Origin: a bacterium
GTDB lineage: Bacteria; 4484-113; JAFGCY01
DNA: 64,000 nt
Assembly: GCA_020849855.1 (NCBI GenBank)
Contig: JADZFO010000002.1
Location: 1-64,000, forward strand
Direction: 5' to 3'
Shown here: in pieces, positions 33,645 to 42,198 of the stretch
Position numbering within the stretch: position 1 is the first letter of the stretch
Layout: the number at the start of each line of letters is the position of its first letter
Position numbers and translations under genes: made by a program
Notes under the pieces: model-generated
The model's database searches: none
Told to the model about the DNA's origin: nothing
Seen by the model: the letters and a program-made list of their open reading frames with translations, nothing else

Positions 33645-33719
33645 TCGGGCAGGCGAGATTCGAACTCGCGACCCCTTGCTCCCAAAGCAAGTGCGCTAAC
33701 CGGACTGCGCTACTGCCCG
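33645..33719 (-). tRNA. tRNA-Pro(UGG)
   Basis: On the minus strand the acceptor arms CGGGCAG and CTGCCCG pair fully, the D arm is GCGC/GCGC, and the anticodon arm CTTGC-TTTGGGA-GCAAG carries TGG. The T arm GCGAG-TTCGAAT-CTCGC is intact. Discriminator A is included; CCA is not encoded. A minus-strand TATAAT at 33731-33736 lies about 11 nt upstream of the 5' end. The proline enzyme gene proS is 4.5 kb away. Confidence 0.95.
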
Positions 33720-33730
33720 TTGAGCGCAGA

Positions 33731-33736
33731 TTATAA
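33731..33736 (-). promoter_or_regulatory. -10 box of tRNA-Pro
   Basis: Minus-strand TATAAT, 11 nt before the tRNA 5' end; -35 is poor. Confidence 0.5.
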
Positions 33737-33799
33737 CCGCCTTGATTTTCCGGACCGGGCCCACACATATTTAGTTAGCGGGCCTAGCAACCTGGAGGC

Positions 33800-33805
33800 T
33801 AGAAT
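33800..33805 (+). promoter_or_regulatory. -10 box of the NapA-like antiporter gene, leaderless arrangement
   Basis: TAGAAT ends 6 nt before the GTG at 33812. Confidence 0.5.
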
Positions 33806-33811
33806 GGCCGC

Positions 33812-35188
33812 GTGTCCCATCTGGCACAACTGGTTCTGCTGCTGGCCCTGATTGTGCTGTCGAGCAAGCTTGCCGGGGCCCTGAGCCTGCGCCTGGGCCA
33901 GCCCGCTGTGTTTGGCAAGATCCTGCTGGGCCTCCTGCTGGGCCCGACCTTCCTGAACATCCTGCACTGGCAGATTGGGCAGTTCGCGCTTTTCGGCGCG
34001 GCCGACGGCAGCTCGCACCTGCTGGGCACTGTGCACGACCTGGCTGAGCTGGGCGTGCTGCTGCTGATGTTCATGGCCGGCCTGGAGACAAACCTCAAGG
34101 AACTGAAGGCCGTGGGCAAGGCGGCCATGCTGGCCGCGCTGGGCGGCGCGCTGCTGCCGATGGGATCGGCCTTTCTCGCCGCCGGCGGCTTCATGGCGCT
34201 GGGCCTGCAATTCAGCGTCTATGAATGCCTGTTCATTGGCACGGTGCTGATGGCCACCTCGGTTTCGATCTCCGCGCAGACCATGATGGAGCTGGGTGTG
34301 CTGCGCAGCCGCGAGGGCAGCACCATTCTGGGCGCGGCGGTCATTGATGACGTGCTGGGCATTCTGGTGCTGAGCATGGTGATCGCCTTCAAGCCCCGGG
34401 ATGCCGCGCTCAGCTCGCAGCCCGAGCGCCTGCTGGACTGGATCATGCAGGGCCTGCGGGATGGCGGGCTATCCGCCAGCCTGGAGCCCTGGCTGCGCAT
34501 CCTGCTGCTGATCCTGCTGATGGCGCTGTTCTTTGTGCTCGCCTTCAAGCTGAGCCGGATCGTGCTTAAGTCTGTGCGGCGCTTTGAGCGCCTGCCGGTC
34601 AGCGAAGGGCTGCTGGCGGGCGTGCTGGTCGCCGGGCTGCTGATGGCCTGGGCCGCGGAGTGGATCGGCGGTGTAGCCGCCATCACGGGCACTTACATCT
34701 GCGGCGTGCTGCTGACCGGCTCCGAGCTGCGCAGCGAGATTGAAAGCAAGCTGCACGCGCTGACCTACGCCTTCTTTGTGCCGGTGTTCTTTGTCAGCAT
34801 CGGTATTGAGACAGATGCCCGGCCGGTCTTCGCTCCGCTATTCTCTGCGGGGGCCAGCCGCGAGCAGTGGCTGATGCTGGCTTTCGCGGTCTGCATCCTC
34901 TGCCTCAGCGTGGCGGGCAAGGTCTTGGGCTGCATGTGGGGAGCGCGTCTGGCGGGCTTCAGCGCCAGGGAGAGTCTGCGGGTGGGAGTAGGCATGATCA
35001 GCCGCGGCGAGGTGGGCATCATCGTCTCGCTGGTCGGACTGAAGGCCGGCATTATTGACCAGAACATTTTCAGCATCATGGTCCTGATGGTGCTCTTCAC
35101 CACGCTGCTCACACCGCCGCTGCTGAAAGCCGCCTTCCGGGAGAAGGCGCAGGCTGAGCCGGCTATTGATAACGGGATGGACAGCTGA
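33812..35188 (+). CDS. CPA2 Na+/H+ antiporter, NapA-like
   Basis: 458 residues, all membrane, with 12 or 13 helices. The ion-binding pair is visible in GAAVIDDVLGILVL (Asp-Asp, as in electrogenic NapA/NhaA-type exchangers), preceded by ATSVSISAQTMMELG, the unwound helix 4 segment. MISRGEVGIIVSLVG is the conserved late-helix motif. No RCK domain is present, unlike the other antiporter here. It should expel Na+ in exchange for protons. It is divergent from tRNA-Pro and the ArsR-type gene, and a small membrane protein gene follows. Confidence 0.88.
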   Translation: MSHLAQLVLLLALIVLSSKLAGALSLRLGQPAVFGKILLGLLLGPTFLNILHWQIGQFALFGAADGSSHLLGTVHDLAELGVLLLMFMAGLETNLKELKAVGKAAMLAALGGALLPMGSAFLAAGGFMALGLQFSVYECLFIGTVLMATSVSISAQTMMELGVLRSREGSTILGAAVIDDVLGILVLSMVIAFKPRDAALSSQPERLLDWIMQGLRDGGLSASLEPWLRILLLILLMALFFVLAFKLSRIVLKSVRRFERLPVSEGLLAGVLVAGLLMAWAAEWIGGVAAITGTYICGVLLTGSELRSEIESKLHALTYAFFVPVFFVSIGIETDARPVFAPLFSAGASREQWLMLAFAVCILCLSVAGKVLGCMWGARLAGFSARESLRVGVGMISRGEVGIIVSLVGLKAGIIDQNIFSIMVLMVLFTTLLTPPLLKAAFREKAQAEPAIDNGMDS

Positions 35189-35206
35189 AAGTGGGTTTCA
35201 GGGCAG

Positions 35207-35212
35207 TAGAAT
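35207..35212 (+). promoter_or_regulatory. -10 box of the small membrane protein gene, leaderless arrangement
   Basis: TAGAAT ends 9 nt before the ATG at 35222. Confidence 0.45.
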
Positions 35213-35221
35213 CGACACAGC

Positions 35222-35596
35222 ATGTGGCAGTTTCCCAGCAGCAGGCCGGGTGGACAGGCTCAGGCACTGGTCAGCGCTGCGCTCAGCACTGGCGCCTTTG
35301 GCTACCTGCTGGGTTTCATTGTGCCCAGCCTTGGCAGGGTTTATCTGGACATGGAGATGCCGATGCCGCCGGCAACCCGCCTGTTCTATGAGCTGTGCCG
35401 CTTCCCGCTTCCTCTTGTTCCGATCCTGCTGATGATTGGGCTGGCCACATATGGGATGGTTCGAATGACGGCGCAAAGCTCGACAAGCCGCATGGTCGCG
35501 CTGCTGCTGACACTCAGCCTGATGCTGCTGCTTATCGGACTGGCGATGTGGGCGCCGGTGCAGGGCCTGCGGACTATGATTGAGCACTTGGACTAG
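35222..35596 (+). CDS. Small membrane protein of unknown function
   Basis: 124 residues with three predicted membrane segments (about 15-38, 58-80, 90-110). The stretch VYLDMEMPMPPATRLFYEL resembles the central loop of type II secretion GspF-like proteins (LP-x-T), but the protein is far shorter than GspF and no secretion genes are adjacent. It may be a stand-alone relic or an unrelated family. Its own -10 box suggests separate transcription from the antiporter upstream. Confidence 0.55.
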   Translation: MWQFPSSRPGGQAQALVSAALSTGAFGYLLGFIVPSLGRVYLDMEMPMPPATRLFYELCRFPLPLVPILLMIGLATYGMVRMTAQSSTSRMVALLLTLSLMLLLIGLAMWAPVQGLRTMIEHLD

Positions 35597-35663
35597 ACAG
35601 ATGTCGCGGGATCCTTTAGTAAGAGTTACACTATTTAAGACTCCTTCGATATAGGAGCAGCGG

Positions 35664-36041
35664 ATGACAATTGTAACCAGAAGCATGTTTGTTATCGCGG
35701 TCCCTGACCTGGCCGTCAGCTCGGCCTATTACAGGGATGTGCTGGGCTTTGAGGTGAGCGAAGTTGGCGACCCGGGCTGGCGCATGTATGACCTGGGGGC
35801 CTGCCGCATGCTGGTGGGGGAGTGCCCCGATGCAATCCCGCCGCGCGACACCGGCGACCACTCCTATTTTGCCTACCTGATCATGGAAGAGATAGATTCC
35901 TACTATCAGACACTAAAGGCGCGCAGCGTGGAGTTTGTGAAGACCCTGCGCGATGAACCCTGGGCCATGCGCGAGTTCGGCATCCGCACCATCGACGGCC
36001 ACCGCATCATGTTTGGCATGCGGGTTTACGCCACCGACTGA
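35664..36041 (+). CDS. VOC (glyoxalase/bleomycin-resistance-like) family protein
   Basis: 125 residues forming one VOC unit: VIAVPDLAVSSAYYRDVLGFEV at the N-terminus, DHSYFAYLIM in the middle, GIRTIDGHRIMFG at the end. Members bind a metal and act as isomerases, dioxygenases or antibiotic-binding proteins; the usual metal ligands (His/Glu) are only partly obvious here, so the substrate cannot be named. ATAGGAGCAGCGG precedes the ATG, a normal Shine-Dalgarno site. Confidence 0.8.
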   Translation: MTIVTRSMFVIAVPDLAVSSAYYRDVLGFEVSEVGDPGWRMYDLGACRMLVGECPDAIPPRDTGDHSYFAYLIMEEIDSYYQTLKARSVEFVKTLRDEPWAMREFGIRTIDGHRIMFGMRVYATD

Positions 36042-36089
36042 GTTCAGGCAGGAACCTGGCTGAGCTGCTGAAACAGTTGCCGCAGAGGC

Positions 36090-37580
36090 CTAGAACAGCG
36101 CCAGCACGTCGGTAAAGGTGACGATGCCGATCAGGCTGAGCAGCATCACCATGCCCACGGCATGCACCAGGGCCTCGCGCTTCTCGTTGATGCGGATACC
36201 GATGCCCTTGAGCGCCACGAAGACCAGGCGTCCGCCGTCCAGCGCCGGCAGCGGAAGCAGGTTCATCAGGCCAAGGTTCAGGTTGATCAGCATAAAGATC
36301 TGCAGGAAGGTGTACCAGTCGCTGGAGGCGCTCTGCTTGATGATGCGGACGATGCCAACCGGGCCGCTGATGCTCTTGGCTCCCTCGGGGGTGAACATCA
36401 TGCGCAGGCTGAAGAACATGCCCAGCATCATGTTGGAAGCGTCCTCCATGCTGCGCGACAGCGACTCGCCAAGCGGCAGGCGCTTCAGCTCCGGCTTGAA
36501 AGAGAGGCCCAGGGCGACCATGTTGGTGTCGCCGGGCAGGGTGAAGGCCAGGCGGGCCTTTTCCTCGTCTTTATCCAGCAGGCGCGGGGCGCGGCTGTCT
36601 GTGATGGGCTGGCCCTTGCCGTCGACTGCCTTGCCTTCGGCGTTGAACTCATAGCCCAGCGCGGCGGCCGGACGTTCGATGACCAGCTCAATGGGCGTTC
36701 CGCCGCCCTCGGGGATCGGGTTGCCGTCTTCATCAATGGCGCCGAGAGTCTCAAGGTCCGTCGCCGGCAGCGCCAGATAGACATCCGTGCCGCGGGTGAT
36801 CTCGCGGCCGCCGACGCTGACCACGCGGTCGCCGACCCGCAGGTTAAGCTTGTCGGCTTCACTCTTGGGCTGGATCAGGCTGACCTCGCCGGTGCTGACC
36901 AGGTCCTCCGCCAGGCCGACTCCCAGAGACGCCAGGCTGTGGTTGAAGTCCGGCATCACACGCGGAGTGGCCCAGGTGACGCCCTCCTGGCCGTCGCGGA
37001 TGTACTCAACCGGGATGCGGGAGTCCTTGCGGGCCTGGACCAGCGCGGCGAACTGGCGGGCCGAGCTGACGCTGTGGCCGTCGATCCTGGTCACGATGTC
37101 GCCGGACTTCAGGCCGGCCTCGGCGGCCGGGCGGCCGGATTCGACGGCGGTAAGGATGATCTCCTTGGTCGGGAAGCCGGCCCAGCCCATCACCAGGACG
37201 GTGATAATGGCAAGCACGAAGTTCATCAGGGCGCCGGCGGCGAGGATAAAGGCCTTCTGCCAGCCGTTCTTGGAGCCCCATTGTTTCTCAAAGGGGAAAG
37301 TGCGGCCATCCGTGGTGTCGTCGCCGACGAGGCCGGCGATACGGACGAAGCCGCCGATGGGCAGCCAGCAGAGCTGATAGATGGTCTCGCCTCGGGGGAT
37401 CTTAAGGAAGGCCGGGCCCATGCCGATGGCAAACTCCGGCACGGCGACGCCGCAGAGCTTTGCCGCCATCATATGGCCCCATTCGTGAACCGCGACTATC
37501 GCGCCGAACACGAAGATAACGACGGCGAAACCCGCCACCTGCTGCCAGATCTCGGCAATGTTGATCAGCGCCAGCTGCAT
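36090..37580 (-). CDS. rseP: RseP-like site-2 membrane metalloprotease
   Basis: 496 residues from ATG 37580 (alternative GTG 37601). The catalytic HEWGH lies in the first membrane helix (VIFVFGAIVAVHEWGH). PDZ-like segments follow: one clear (SGRPAAEAGLKSGDIVTRIDG) and a second around SEADKLNLRVGDRVVSVGG. NLLPLPALDGGRLVF near residue 445 holds the third zinc ligand, and the last helix closes the protein. It cuts transmembrane anti-sigma factors or signal peptide remnants. Two inserts (about 270-380) enlarge the periplasmic part. A minus-strand TAGGAT lies 8 nt before the start. Confidence 0.92.
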   Translation of the reverse strand: MQLALINIAEIWQQVAGFAVVIFVFGAIVAVHEWGHMMAAKLCGVAVPEFAIGMGPAFLKIPRGETIYQLCWLPIGGFVRIAGLVGDDTTDGRTFPFEKQWGSKNGWQKAFILAAGALMNFVLAIITVLVMGWAGFPTKEIILTAVESGRPAAEAGLKSGDIVTRIDGHSVSSARQFAALVQARKDSRIPVEYIRDGQEGVTWATPRVMPDFNHSLASLGVGLAEDLVSTGEVSLIQPKSEADKLNLRVGDRVVSVGGREITRGTDVYLALPATDLETLGAIDEDGNPIPEGGGTPIELVIERPAAALGYEFNAEGKAVDGKGQPITDSRAPRLLDKDEEKARLAFTLPGDTNMVALGLSFKPELKRLPLGESLSRSMEDASNMMLGMFFSLRMMFTPEGAKSISGPVGIVRIIKQSASSDWYTFLQIFMLINLNLGLMNLLPLPALDGGRLVFVALKGIGIRINEKREALVHAVGMVMLLSLIGIVTFTDVLALF

Positions 37581-37588
37581 GTTCTCTA

Positions 37589-37594
37589 ATCCTA
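37589..37594 (-). promoter_or_regulatory. -10 box of rseP, leaderless arrangement
   Basis: Minus-strand TAGGAT ends 8 nt before ATG 37580. It would exclude the longer GTG start. Confidence 0.35.
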
Positions 37595-37676
37595 CCATCA
37601 CAGGCCCGCCTGAAACGTATTGTGCCTGAGCTTAGCCCAGACTTTATCGGCGGCACCGGCGTTCAGATCAGAGCGC

Positions 37677-38024
37677 TCAAACACTCGCGGCGGCACGGGC
37701 AGAGGATTCATTAGTCAGCTTGTTCATTGCAGCGTCATCAGCGGTAAGAGAGCCATCCTTGCCGGTAAGTGTGAAACAAAGAGCCTGCAAACCAGAGAAC
37801 ACAATCCTGCCTTTGTCACTCAGACGAGCACTCTTTTCCCGGCCATGCTGCTGTGTATCCACCAGACCGCGCACCTCCAGCCGCTGAAGTGCATGGGAGA
37901 AGGTGGATTCGTTAAGCTCCAGAGCCACTTTGAGCAGATGAATACGCGTTTCACCGTGTCTCAGGAGGCTCAGAATTCTCCAAGACGTCTCTGAAGTCGC
38001 TTGATGAATAATCGAATTGGGCAT
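37677..38024 (-). CDS. Winged-helix transcriptional regulator (MarR/ArsR-like)
   Basis: 115 residues. The winged helix is residues 10-85: SWRILSLLRHGETRIHLLKVALELNESTFSHALQRLEVRGLVDTQQ, then a wing (KSARLSDKGR). The C-terminal 30 residues are short and polar, so no clear sensor domain is attached. GC content is lower than in neighbours. The ATG lies 5 nt after TAAAAT on the minus strand. It is divergent from proS; the 190-bp spacer between them is AT-rich and is the likeliest place for its operator. Confidence 0.7.
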   Translation of the reverse strand: MPNSIIHQATSETSWRILSLLRHGETRIHLLKVALELNESTFSHALQRLEVRGLVDTQQHGREKSARLSDKGRIVFSGLQALCFTLTGKDGSLTADDAAMNKLTNESSARAAASV

Positions 38025-38029
38025 AACGT

Positions 38030-38035
38030 ATTTTA
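38030..38035 (-). promoter_or_regulatory. -10 box of the winged-helix regulator, leaderless arrangement
   Basis: Minus-strand TAAAAT ends 5 nt before the ATG. Confidence 0.4.
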
Positions 38036-38163
38036 CCTCAAACAGGGCTCGCCCGGAACAAGATCCTACGGGCTACTAAAGACTACCATCTATTGTTAGT
38101 TGTTCACACTAAGTTCTATACGTCTGTTTAGGGCGAGTTATGCGGAAACGCTCTCAAAGCAGC

Positions 38164-38169
38164 TATAAT
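38164..38169 (+). promoter_or_regulatory. -10 box of proS
   Basis: Perfect TATAAT. The ATG at 38168 lies within it and so cannot be the translation start; transcription would begin near 38176, giving a leader of about 37 nt that carries GGAGGG at 38198-38203. Confidence 0.6.
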
Positions 38170-38212
38170 GCGGGTGCTGCGACTGCAGCAAACTTCCGGA
38201 GGGTTTGAGGAC

Positions 38213-39691
38213 TTGTCAGCCAAGCAGGAAAAGCGCTTCATCACGCCCAAAAGCCAGGACGTCAGCCAGTGGTACACGGATGTGATCCTGCAGGCTGAGC
38301 TGGCGGACTATTCGCCTGTGCGCGGCTGCCAGGTTTACCGTCCTTATGGCTATTCTGTCTGGGAAGCAATCAAGCGCCGGCTTAATGACAGGATCATTGC
38401 CACGGGACATGAAAATGTCTATATGCCGCTTTTCATTCCTAAAAGCCAGCTTGATAAAGAAGCGGAGCATGTTGAGGGCTTTGCGCCGGAGGTGGCCTGG
38501 GTTACACATGGCGGCGGCAAGGAGCTTGAAGAGCCCCTGGCAATCCGGCCGACCAGCGAGACGACCTTTGGCGTGATGTGGTCGAAGTGGCTGCAGAGCT
38601 ACCGCGACCTGCCTTTCCTGCACAACCAGTGGGCCAATGTCGTGCGCTGGGAGAAGGCTACAAGGCCCTTCCTGCGCACCCTGGAGTTCCTGTGGCAGGA
38701 AGGCCACACGGCGCACAGGACCGAGGATGACGCCAGGGAAGAGACGGCGAAGATGCTTGAGCAGTACCGCCAGCTGGCCTGCGACGACCTGTGCATGCAT
38801 GTCTTTGCCGGCCGCAAGAGCGACAGCGAGAAGTTCGCCGGTGCCGTGGAGACCTGGGGCATCGAGGCCATGATGCCGGACGGCAAGGCCCTGCAGAGCG
38901 GCACCAGCCATTTCCTGGGCCAGAACTTCGCCAGGGCCTACGACGTCAAGTTCCTTGAGACAGACAATACCGAACACTATGCCTGGACGACCAGCTGGGG
39001 CGTCAGCCACCGCATCATGGGCGGCATGCTGATGACCCACGGCGACGACAAGGGCCTGATCCTGCCGCCCCGGGTGGCGCCGATCCATATAGTTATTGTC
39101 CCGATCCACCGGGATGACGACCGCCAGCTTGTCGTTGAGAAGGCCCACGGCCTGGCGGCGGCCCTGCGCGAGCAGGTCCGCTGGCGCGACGAGAAGGTTG
39201 AAGTAAAGGTGGATGACCGGGAAGGCCTGCGCCCCGGCTTCAAGTTTGCTGACTGGGAGCTGCGCGGTGTGCCGCTGCGCATTGAGCTGGGTCCGCGGGA
39301 CATCGAAGCCGGGACCTGCGTGCTGGCGGAGCGCCTGGGTGGCAGCAAGAGCAATCTGCAGGTGGATTTTGCAACATTCTCTCTTGACGCGCAGTCAATA
39401 GCAGAGGCCCTGGAACAGCTCCAGGCGGGGCTCTATGCGAAATCACGGGAAAGCGCAGAGTCCAGGGTCTACACAGTGGCAAGTTATGACGAGTTTAAGC
39501 AGGTGGTGGGCCAGGGGCGCGGCTTCGTGCTGGCACCCTGGGATGAAGAAGCTGCTACGGAAGCACGGGTCAAGGAAGAAACTGGCGCCACGACCCGTGT
39601 CATGCATCCGGATTTACCCGGTGATGATGTAAAATGCCTGTTTTCCGGAGCCAAGGCTAGACGTCTGGCCTATTTCGCCACGTCCTATTAG
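38213..39691 (+). CDS. proS: Prolyl-tRNA synthetase, archaeal/eukaryal type
   Basis: 492 residues from TTG 38213, supported by GGAGGG 9 nt upstream and by the protein then beginning SAKQEKRFITPKSQDVSQWY, as in this type. Class II motifs: VYRPYGYSVWEAI, RPTSETTFGVMWSKW, RWEKATRPFLRTLEFLWQEGHTAH, and TTSWGVSHRIMGGMLMTHGDDKGLILPP. An anticodon-binding domain and a C-terminal extension ending near CLFSGAKARRLAYFATSY follow. It lacks the editing insert of the bacterial type. It charges tRNA-Pro. Confidence 0.95.
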   Translation: MSAKQEKRFITPKSQDVSQWYTDVILQAELADYSPVRGCQVYRPYGYSVWEAIKRRLNDRIIATGHENVYMPLFIPKSQLDKEAEHVEGFAPEVAWVTHGGGKELEEPLAIRPTSETTFGVMWSKWLQSYRDLPFLHNQWANVVRWEKATRPFLRTLEFLWQEGHTAHRTEDDAREETAKMLEQYRQLACDDLCMHVFAGRKSDSEKFAGAVETWGIEAMMPDGKALQSGTSHFLGQNFARAYDVKFLETDNTEHYAWTTSWGVSHRIMGGMLMTHGDDKGLILPPRVAPIHIVIVPIHRDDDRQLVVEKAHGLAAALREQVRWRDEKVEVKVDDREGLRPGFKFADWELRGVPLRIELGPRDIEAGTCVLAERLGGSKSNLQVDFATFSLDAQSIAEALEQLQAGLYAKSRESAESRVYTVASYDEFKQVVGQGRGFVLAPWDEEAATEARVKEETGATTRVMHPDLPGDDVKCLFSGAKARRLAYFATSY

Positions 39692-39699
39692 TCAGGACG
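39681..39699 (+). other. Small hairpin overlapping the proS stop
   Basis: CGTCCT and AGGACG pair around a 7-nt loop that contains the TAG stop. No T-run follows, so termination is doubtful; it may simply separate proS from the protease genes. Confidence 0.35.
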
Positions 39700-39712
39700 G
39701 GAGGGAAGAAGC

Positions 39713-40909
39713 ATGTTCAGCTTGAGAAACGGTATCACCGCAGCAGCCGCAGCGCTGGCCGCTGGTGTGGTCTTTTCGCAGTCCGCGCTGGCTCAGGGCG
39801 GACCCGGTGATCTGACCTATCAGCCCGGCACGGCAGTGTCCTCAGCGGTTGCTTCCGTGCGCCCGGCTGTTGTCGCCATCGAGACCCGTTTCAAGGAGCC
39901 GGTTCTCAAGGATGAGTACGGCTACTGGGCCGCCTTCCGTGGCGCCCGGCCGCTCTATGGCCTCTGGGGCACCGGTTTTGTTTACGAGGATCCCCAGTAC
40001 GTGGTGACCACTTCCTTCCTGATGAGCGATGCCGAGTACATCCGCGTGATCATCGAGGACGGCCGCAGCTTCAAGGCTGAGCTGGTCGGTGAGAACGAGG
40101 ACCTTGATGTTGCCGTGCTGAAGGTTGACTGGGGACCGTCGATGCAGATGCCGGCCGCGTCCTTTGGCAACAGCGACGCGCTGAAGCTGGGCCAGCCGAT
40201 CGCTATCGTCGGCAAGGCGCTGAACAGCGTGGACACCTACTCCAGCTTCGGCGTGATCAGCGCGATCCGCAAGGAAGTCCCGGGCACCGACAAGCCCACC
40301 GACGCCTACCTGCAGTTTGACGCCAGCTATGAGCTGAGCTTCACCGGCGGCCCGATGGTGGACGTCGGCGGCAACGTGGTGGGCATGGTCAGCGGCACCG
40401 TGCAGGACTACTCGCTGACCAACATCAACCTGGCCGTGCCGGTTAACGATGTGACCAGCGCCGCCCAGAAGATCATTTCCGGTGACAACGAATCGCTGGC
40501 CATGGGCCTTGAGCTGCTGGAAGTGACCAGCGGCCTCAAGGAGAACGGCGCTGTTCCCTACCGCTACGACTGGAACGGCGACGGCAGCGATGAGGACCTC
40601 GACTTTGGCCTTTTCCTGACCTATGTCTACCCCGGCCAGGGCGCCGACATCGCGGGCCTCAAGGCTGGCGACATCATCGTTGAGATGGATGGCCAGCGCA
40701 TGAAGTACCGCTATGACTATGACCGCTTCAAGCGCGGCCTGAGCTATGGCCAGCTGGTGAAGATCGCCTATATCACCAAGGGCAGCGACGGCAAGTGGGG
40801 CCGCGCCGAAACCCAGCTCCAGGTCCTGGTCGCCAAGGATGACGAGGACAAGGAAGCTGAGAAGAAGGAACAGGAACGCATCCGCAAGTATCGCGGGTAT
40901 CAGCCTTAG
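39713..40909 (+). CDS. HtrA-type paralogue 1, catalytic residues lost
   Basis: 398 residues with a Sec signal peptide (about 1-28, ending SALA). The trypsin-like fold is clear from LWGTGFVYED, DLDVAVLKVD, SYSSFGVISAIRK-like strands and NINLAVPVNDV. But the His loop reads YVVTTSFLMSD instead of TNxHV, and the Ser loop reads ELSFTGGPMV instead of GNSGGPL; only the Asp (DLDVAVL) remains. It therefore cannot cleave by the usual mechanism. A PDZ-like part (GQGADIAGLKAGDIIVEMDG) and a charged C-terminal tail (DDEDKEAEKKEQERIRKYR) follow. GGGAGGG precedes the ATG. First of three tandem copies. Confidence 0.8.
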   Translation: MFSLRNGITAAAAALAAGVVFSQSALAQGGPGDLTYQPGTAVSSAVASVRPAVVAIETRFKEPVLKDEYGYWAAFRGARPLYGLWGTGFVYEDPQYVVTTSFLMSDAEYIRVIIEDGRSFKAELVGENEDLDVAVLKVDWGPSMQMPAASFGNSDALKLGQPIAIVGKALNSVDTYSSFGVISAIRKEVPGTDKPTDAYLQFDASYELSFTGGPMVDVGGNVVGMVSGTVQDYSLTNINLAVPVNDVTSAAQKIISGDNESLAMGLELLEVTSGLKENGAVPYRYDWNGDGSDEDLDFGLFLTYVYPGQGADIAGLKAGDIIVEMDGQRMKYRYDYDRFKRGLSYGQLVKIAYITKGSDGKWGRAETQLQVLVAKDDEDKEAEKKEQERIRKYRGYQP

Positions 40910-40962
40910 ACACGGAGTCGGACACCCGGCGGCAAGCTGAGTGAGACCCGTAAGGAGAAACG

Positions 40963-42153
40963 ATGAAGAAGATCTGCTTAATGCTCATGTTGTCCATCGG
41001 CGCGGGGCTGGCGCTGCTGGCGCCCCTGGCGACGCGGGCCGAGTTCGTTGCCCCCAATGCCCGCGAGGTCGTTGAGAAGGTGCGCAAGGGCGTGATCCGC
41101 GTCCAGAACATCAGCATCGCCCAGGACACCGCCAGCGGCGGCTACGGTGGCGGCAGCGGCTTTGTGTTTGAAGTGGACTATGACAAGCAGATCGCCTATG
41201 CGATGACCAACCACCACGTCTCCGGCGATGCGATGGTCAACGCGGTCAAGTTCTGGGACGGGGCCGAATACCGCGCCGAACTGGTCGGCCGCGAGCCCGG
41301 CATCGACGTGGCTGTGCTGCGCATCCTGGACATCCCTGACGAGCGTGACCTGCCCGACAGCGAGAAGACCATCATCCCCTGCGTGCTGGGCGACAGCGAC
41401 AGGGTGCTGATCGGCGACTACGCGGTGGGCATGGGCAACCCGGGCTCGATGGACGCCATCCAGGCCGACCGCAGCAACCCGCTGGAAGACTTCCTGCTGC
41501 ACCAGACGGCCACCGATGGTGTGGTTACCGGCCGCGATACCCCGATTGAGTTCGGCATCGGCATCTGGAACCAGAACCAGGACGACCTGGGCATGCAGTA
41601 CGGCACCAACTTCGACTACGCCTTCCGCATCACCGTGCCGATCAACGGCGGTAACTCCGGCGGTCCGCTCTTCAACGCGAAGGGCGAGGTTATCGGCATC
41701 AACTTCTACGGCGGCAGCGGTTCGATCATCCAGAACTACAACCACGCCATCCCGATCAACCTGGCCAAGGACTTCGCGACCCAGATCATGAACACCGGCC
41801 GCTTTGAAAAGCCCTGGCTGGGTGCTGACATCATCATGCCGCAGAACGTGCGCAATGAGGGCCAGTACACGGAGTTCAAGGAGCGTTACCCCAGCCTGAA
41901 GGAAGGCATCCGTGTCTATGATGTGCGCGCCGACAGCCCGGCCCAGCGTGCCGGACTGCGCCGCAACGACATCATCCTTGCCGCGGACGACATTGTGTTC
42001 AAGACGCCCGAAGAGCTCCGCATCTATGTCTTCAAGCAGGAGATCGGGCACCAGATGCGCCTGAAGGTCAAGCGCGGAACCAAGACCCTGAATGACCCCA
42101 TCATTGTCGAAGTCTCGCCCAAGCGCGGCTTTGACTCTGAATTCTCAGTCTAG
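40963..42153 (+). CDS. HtrA-type serine protease, complete catalytic triad
   Basis: 396 residues with a signal peptide (ending ATRAEF). The triad is intact: His in AMTNHHVSGD, Asp in GIDVAVLRI, Ser in NGGNSGGPLFN. A PDZ-like domain (RADSPAQRAGLRRNDIILAADD) occupies residues about 310-385. It should be a periplasmic or surface quality-control protease, usually trimeric. AGGAG lies 6 nt before the ATG. The flanking paralogues lack the triad, so it may work in mixed oligomers with them. Product names such as DegP or DegQ cannot be distinguished here. Confidence 0.9.
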   Translation: MKKICLMLMLSIGAGLALLAPLATRAEFVAPNAREVVEKVRKGVIRVQNISIAQDTASGGYGGGSGFVFEVDYDKQIAYAMTNHHVSGDAMVNAVKFWDGAEYRAELVGREPGIDVAVLRILDIPDERDLPDSEKTIIPCVLGDSDRVLIGDYAVGMGNPGSMDAIQADRSNPLEDFLLHQTATDGVVTGRDTPIEFGIGIWNQNQDDLGMQYGTNFDYAFRITVPINGGNSGGPLFNAKGEVIGINFYGGSGSIIQNYNHAIPINLAKDFATQIMNTGRFEKPWLGADIIMPQNVRNEGQYTEFKERYPSLKEGIRVYDVRADSPAQRAGLRRNDIILAADDIVFKTPEELRIYVFKQEIGHQMRLKVKRGTKTLNDPIIVEVSPKRGFDSEFSV

Positions 42154-42198
42154 ATTCCACAAGCCGGGGCCAGCGGAGCAGACTGGCTGGAGGAACAT

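Noticed and set aside
36162..37589. 475-codon plus-strand frame opposite rseP
   Set aside because: rseP has its full catalytic motif set; the antisense frame has none.
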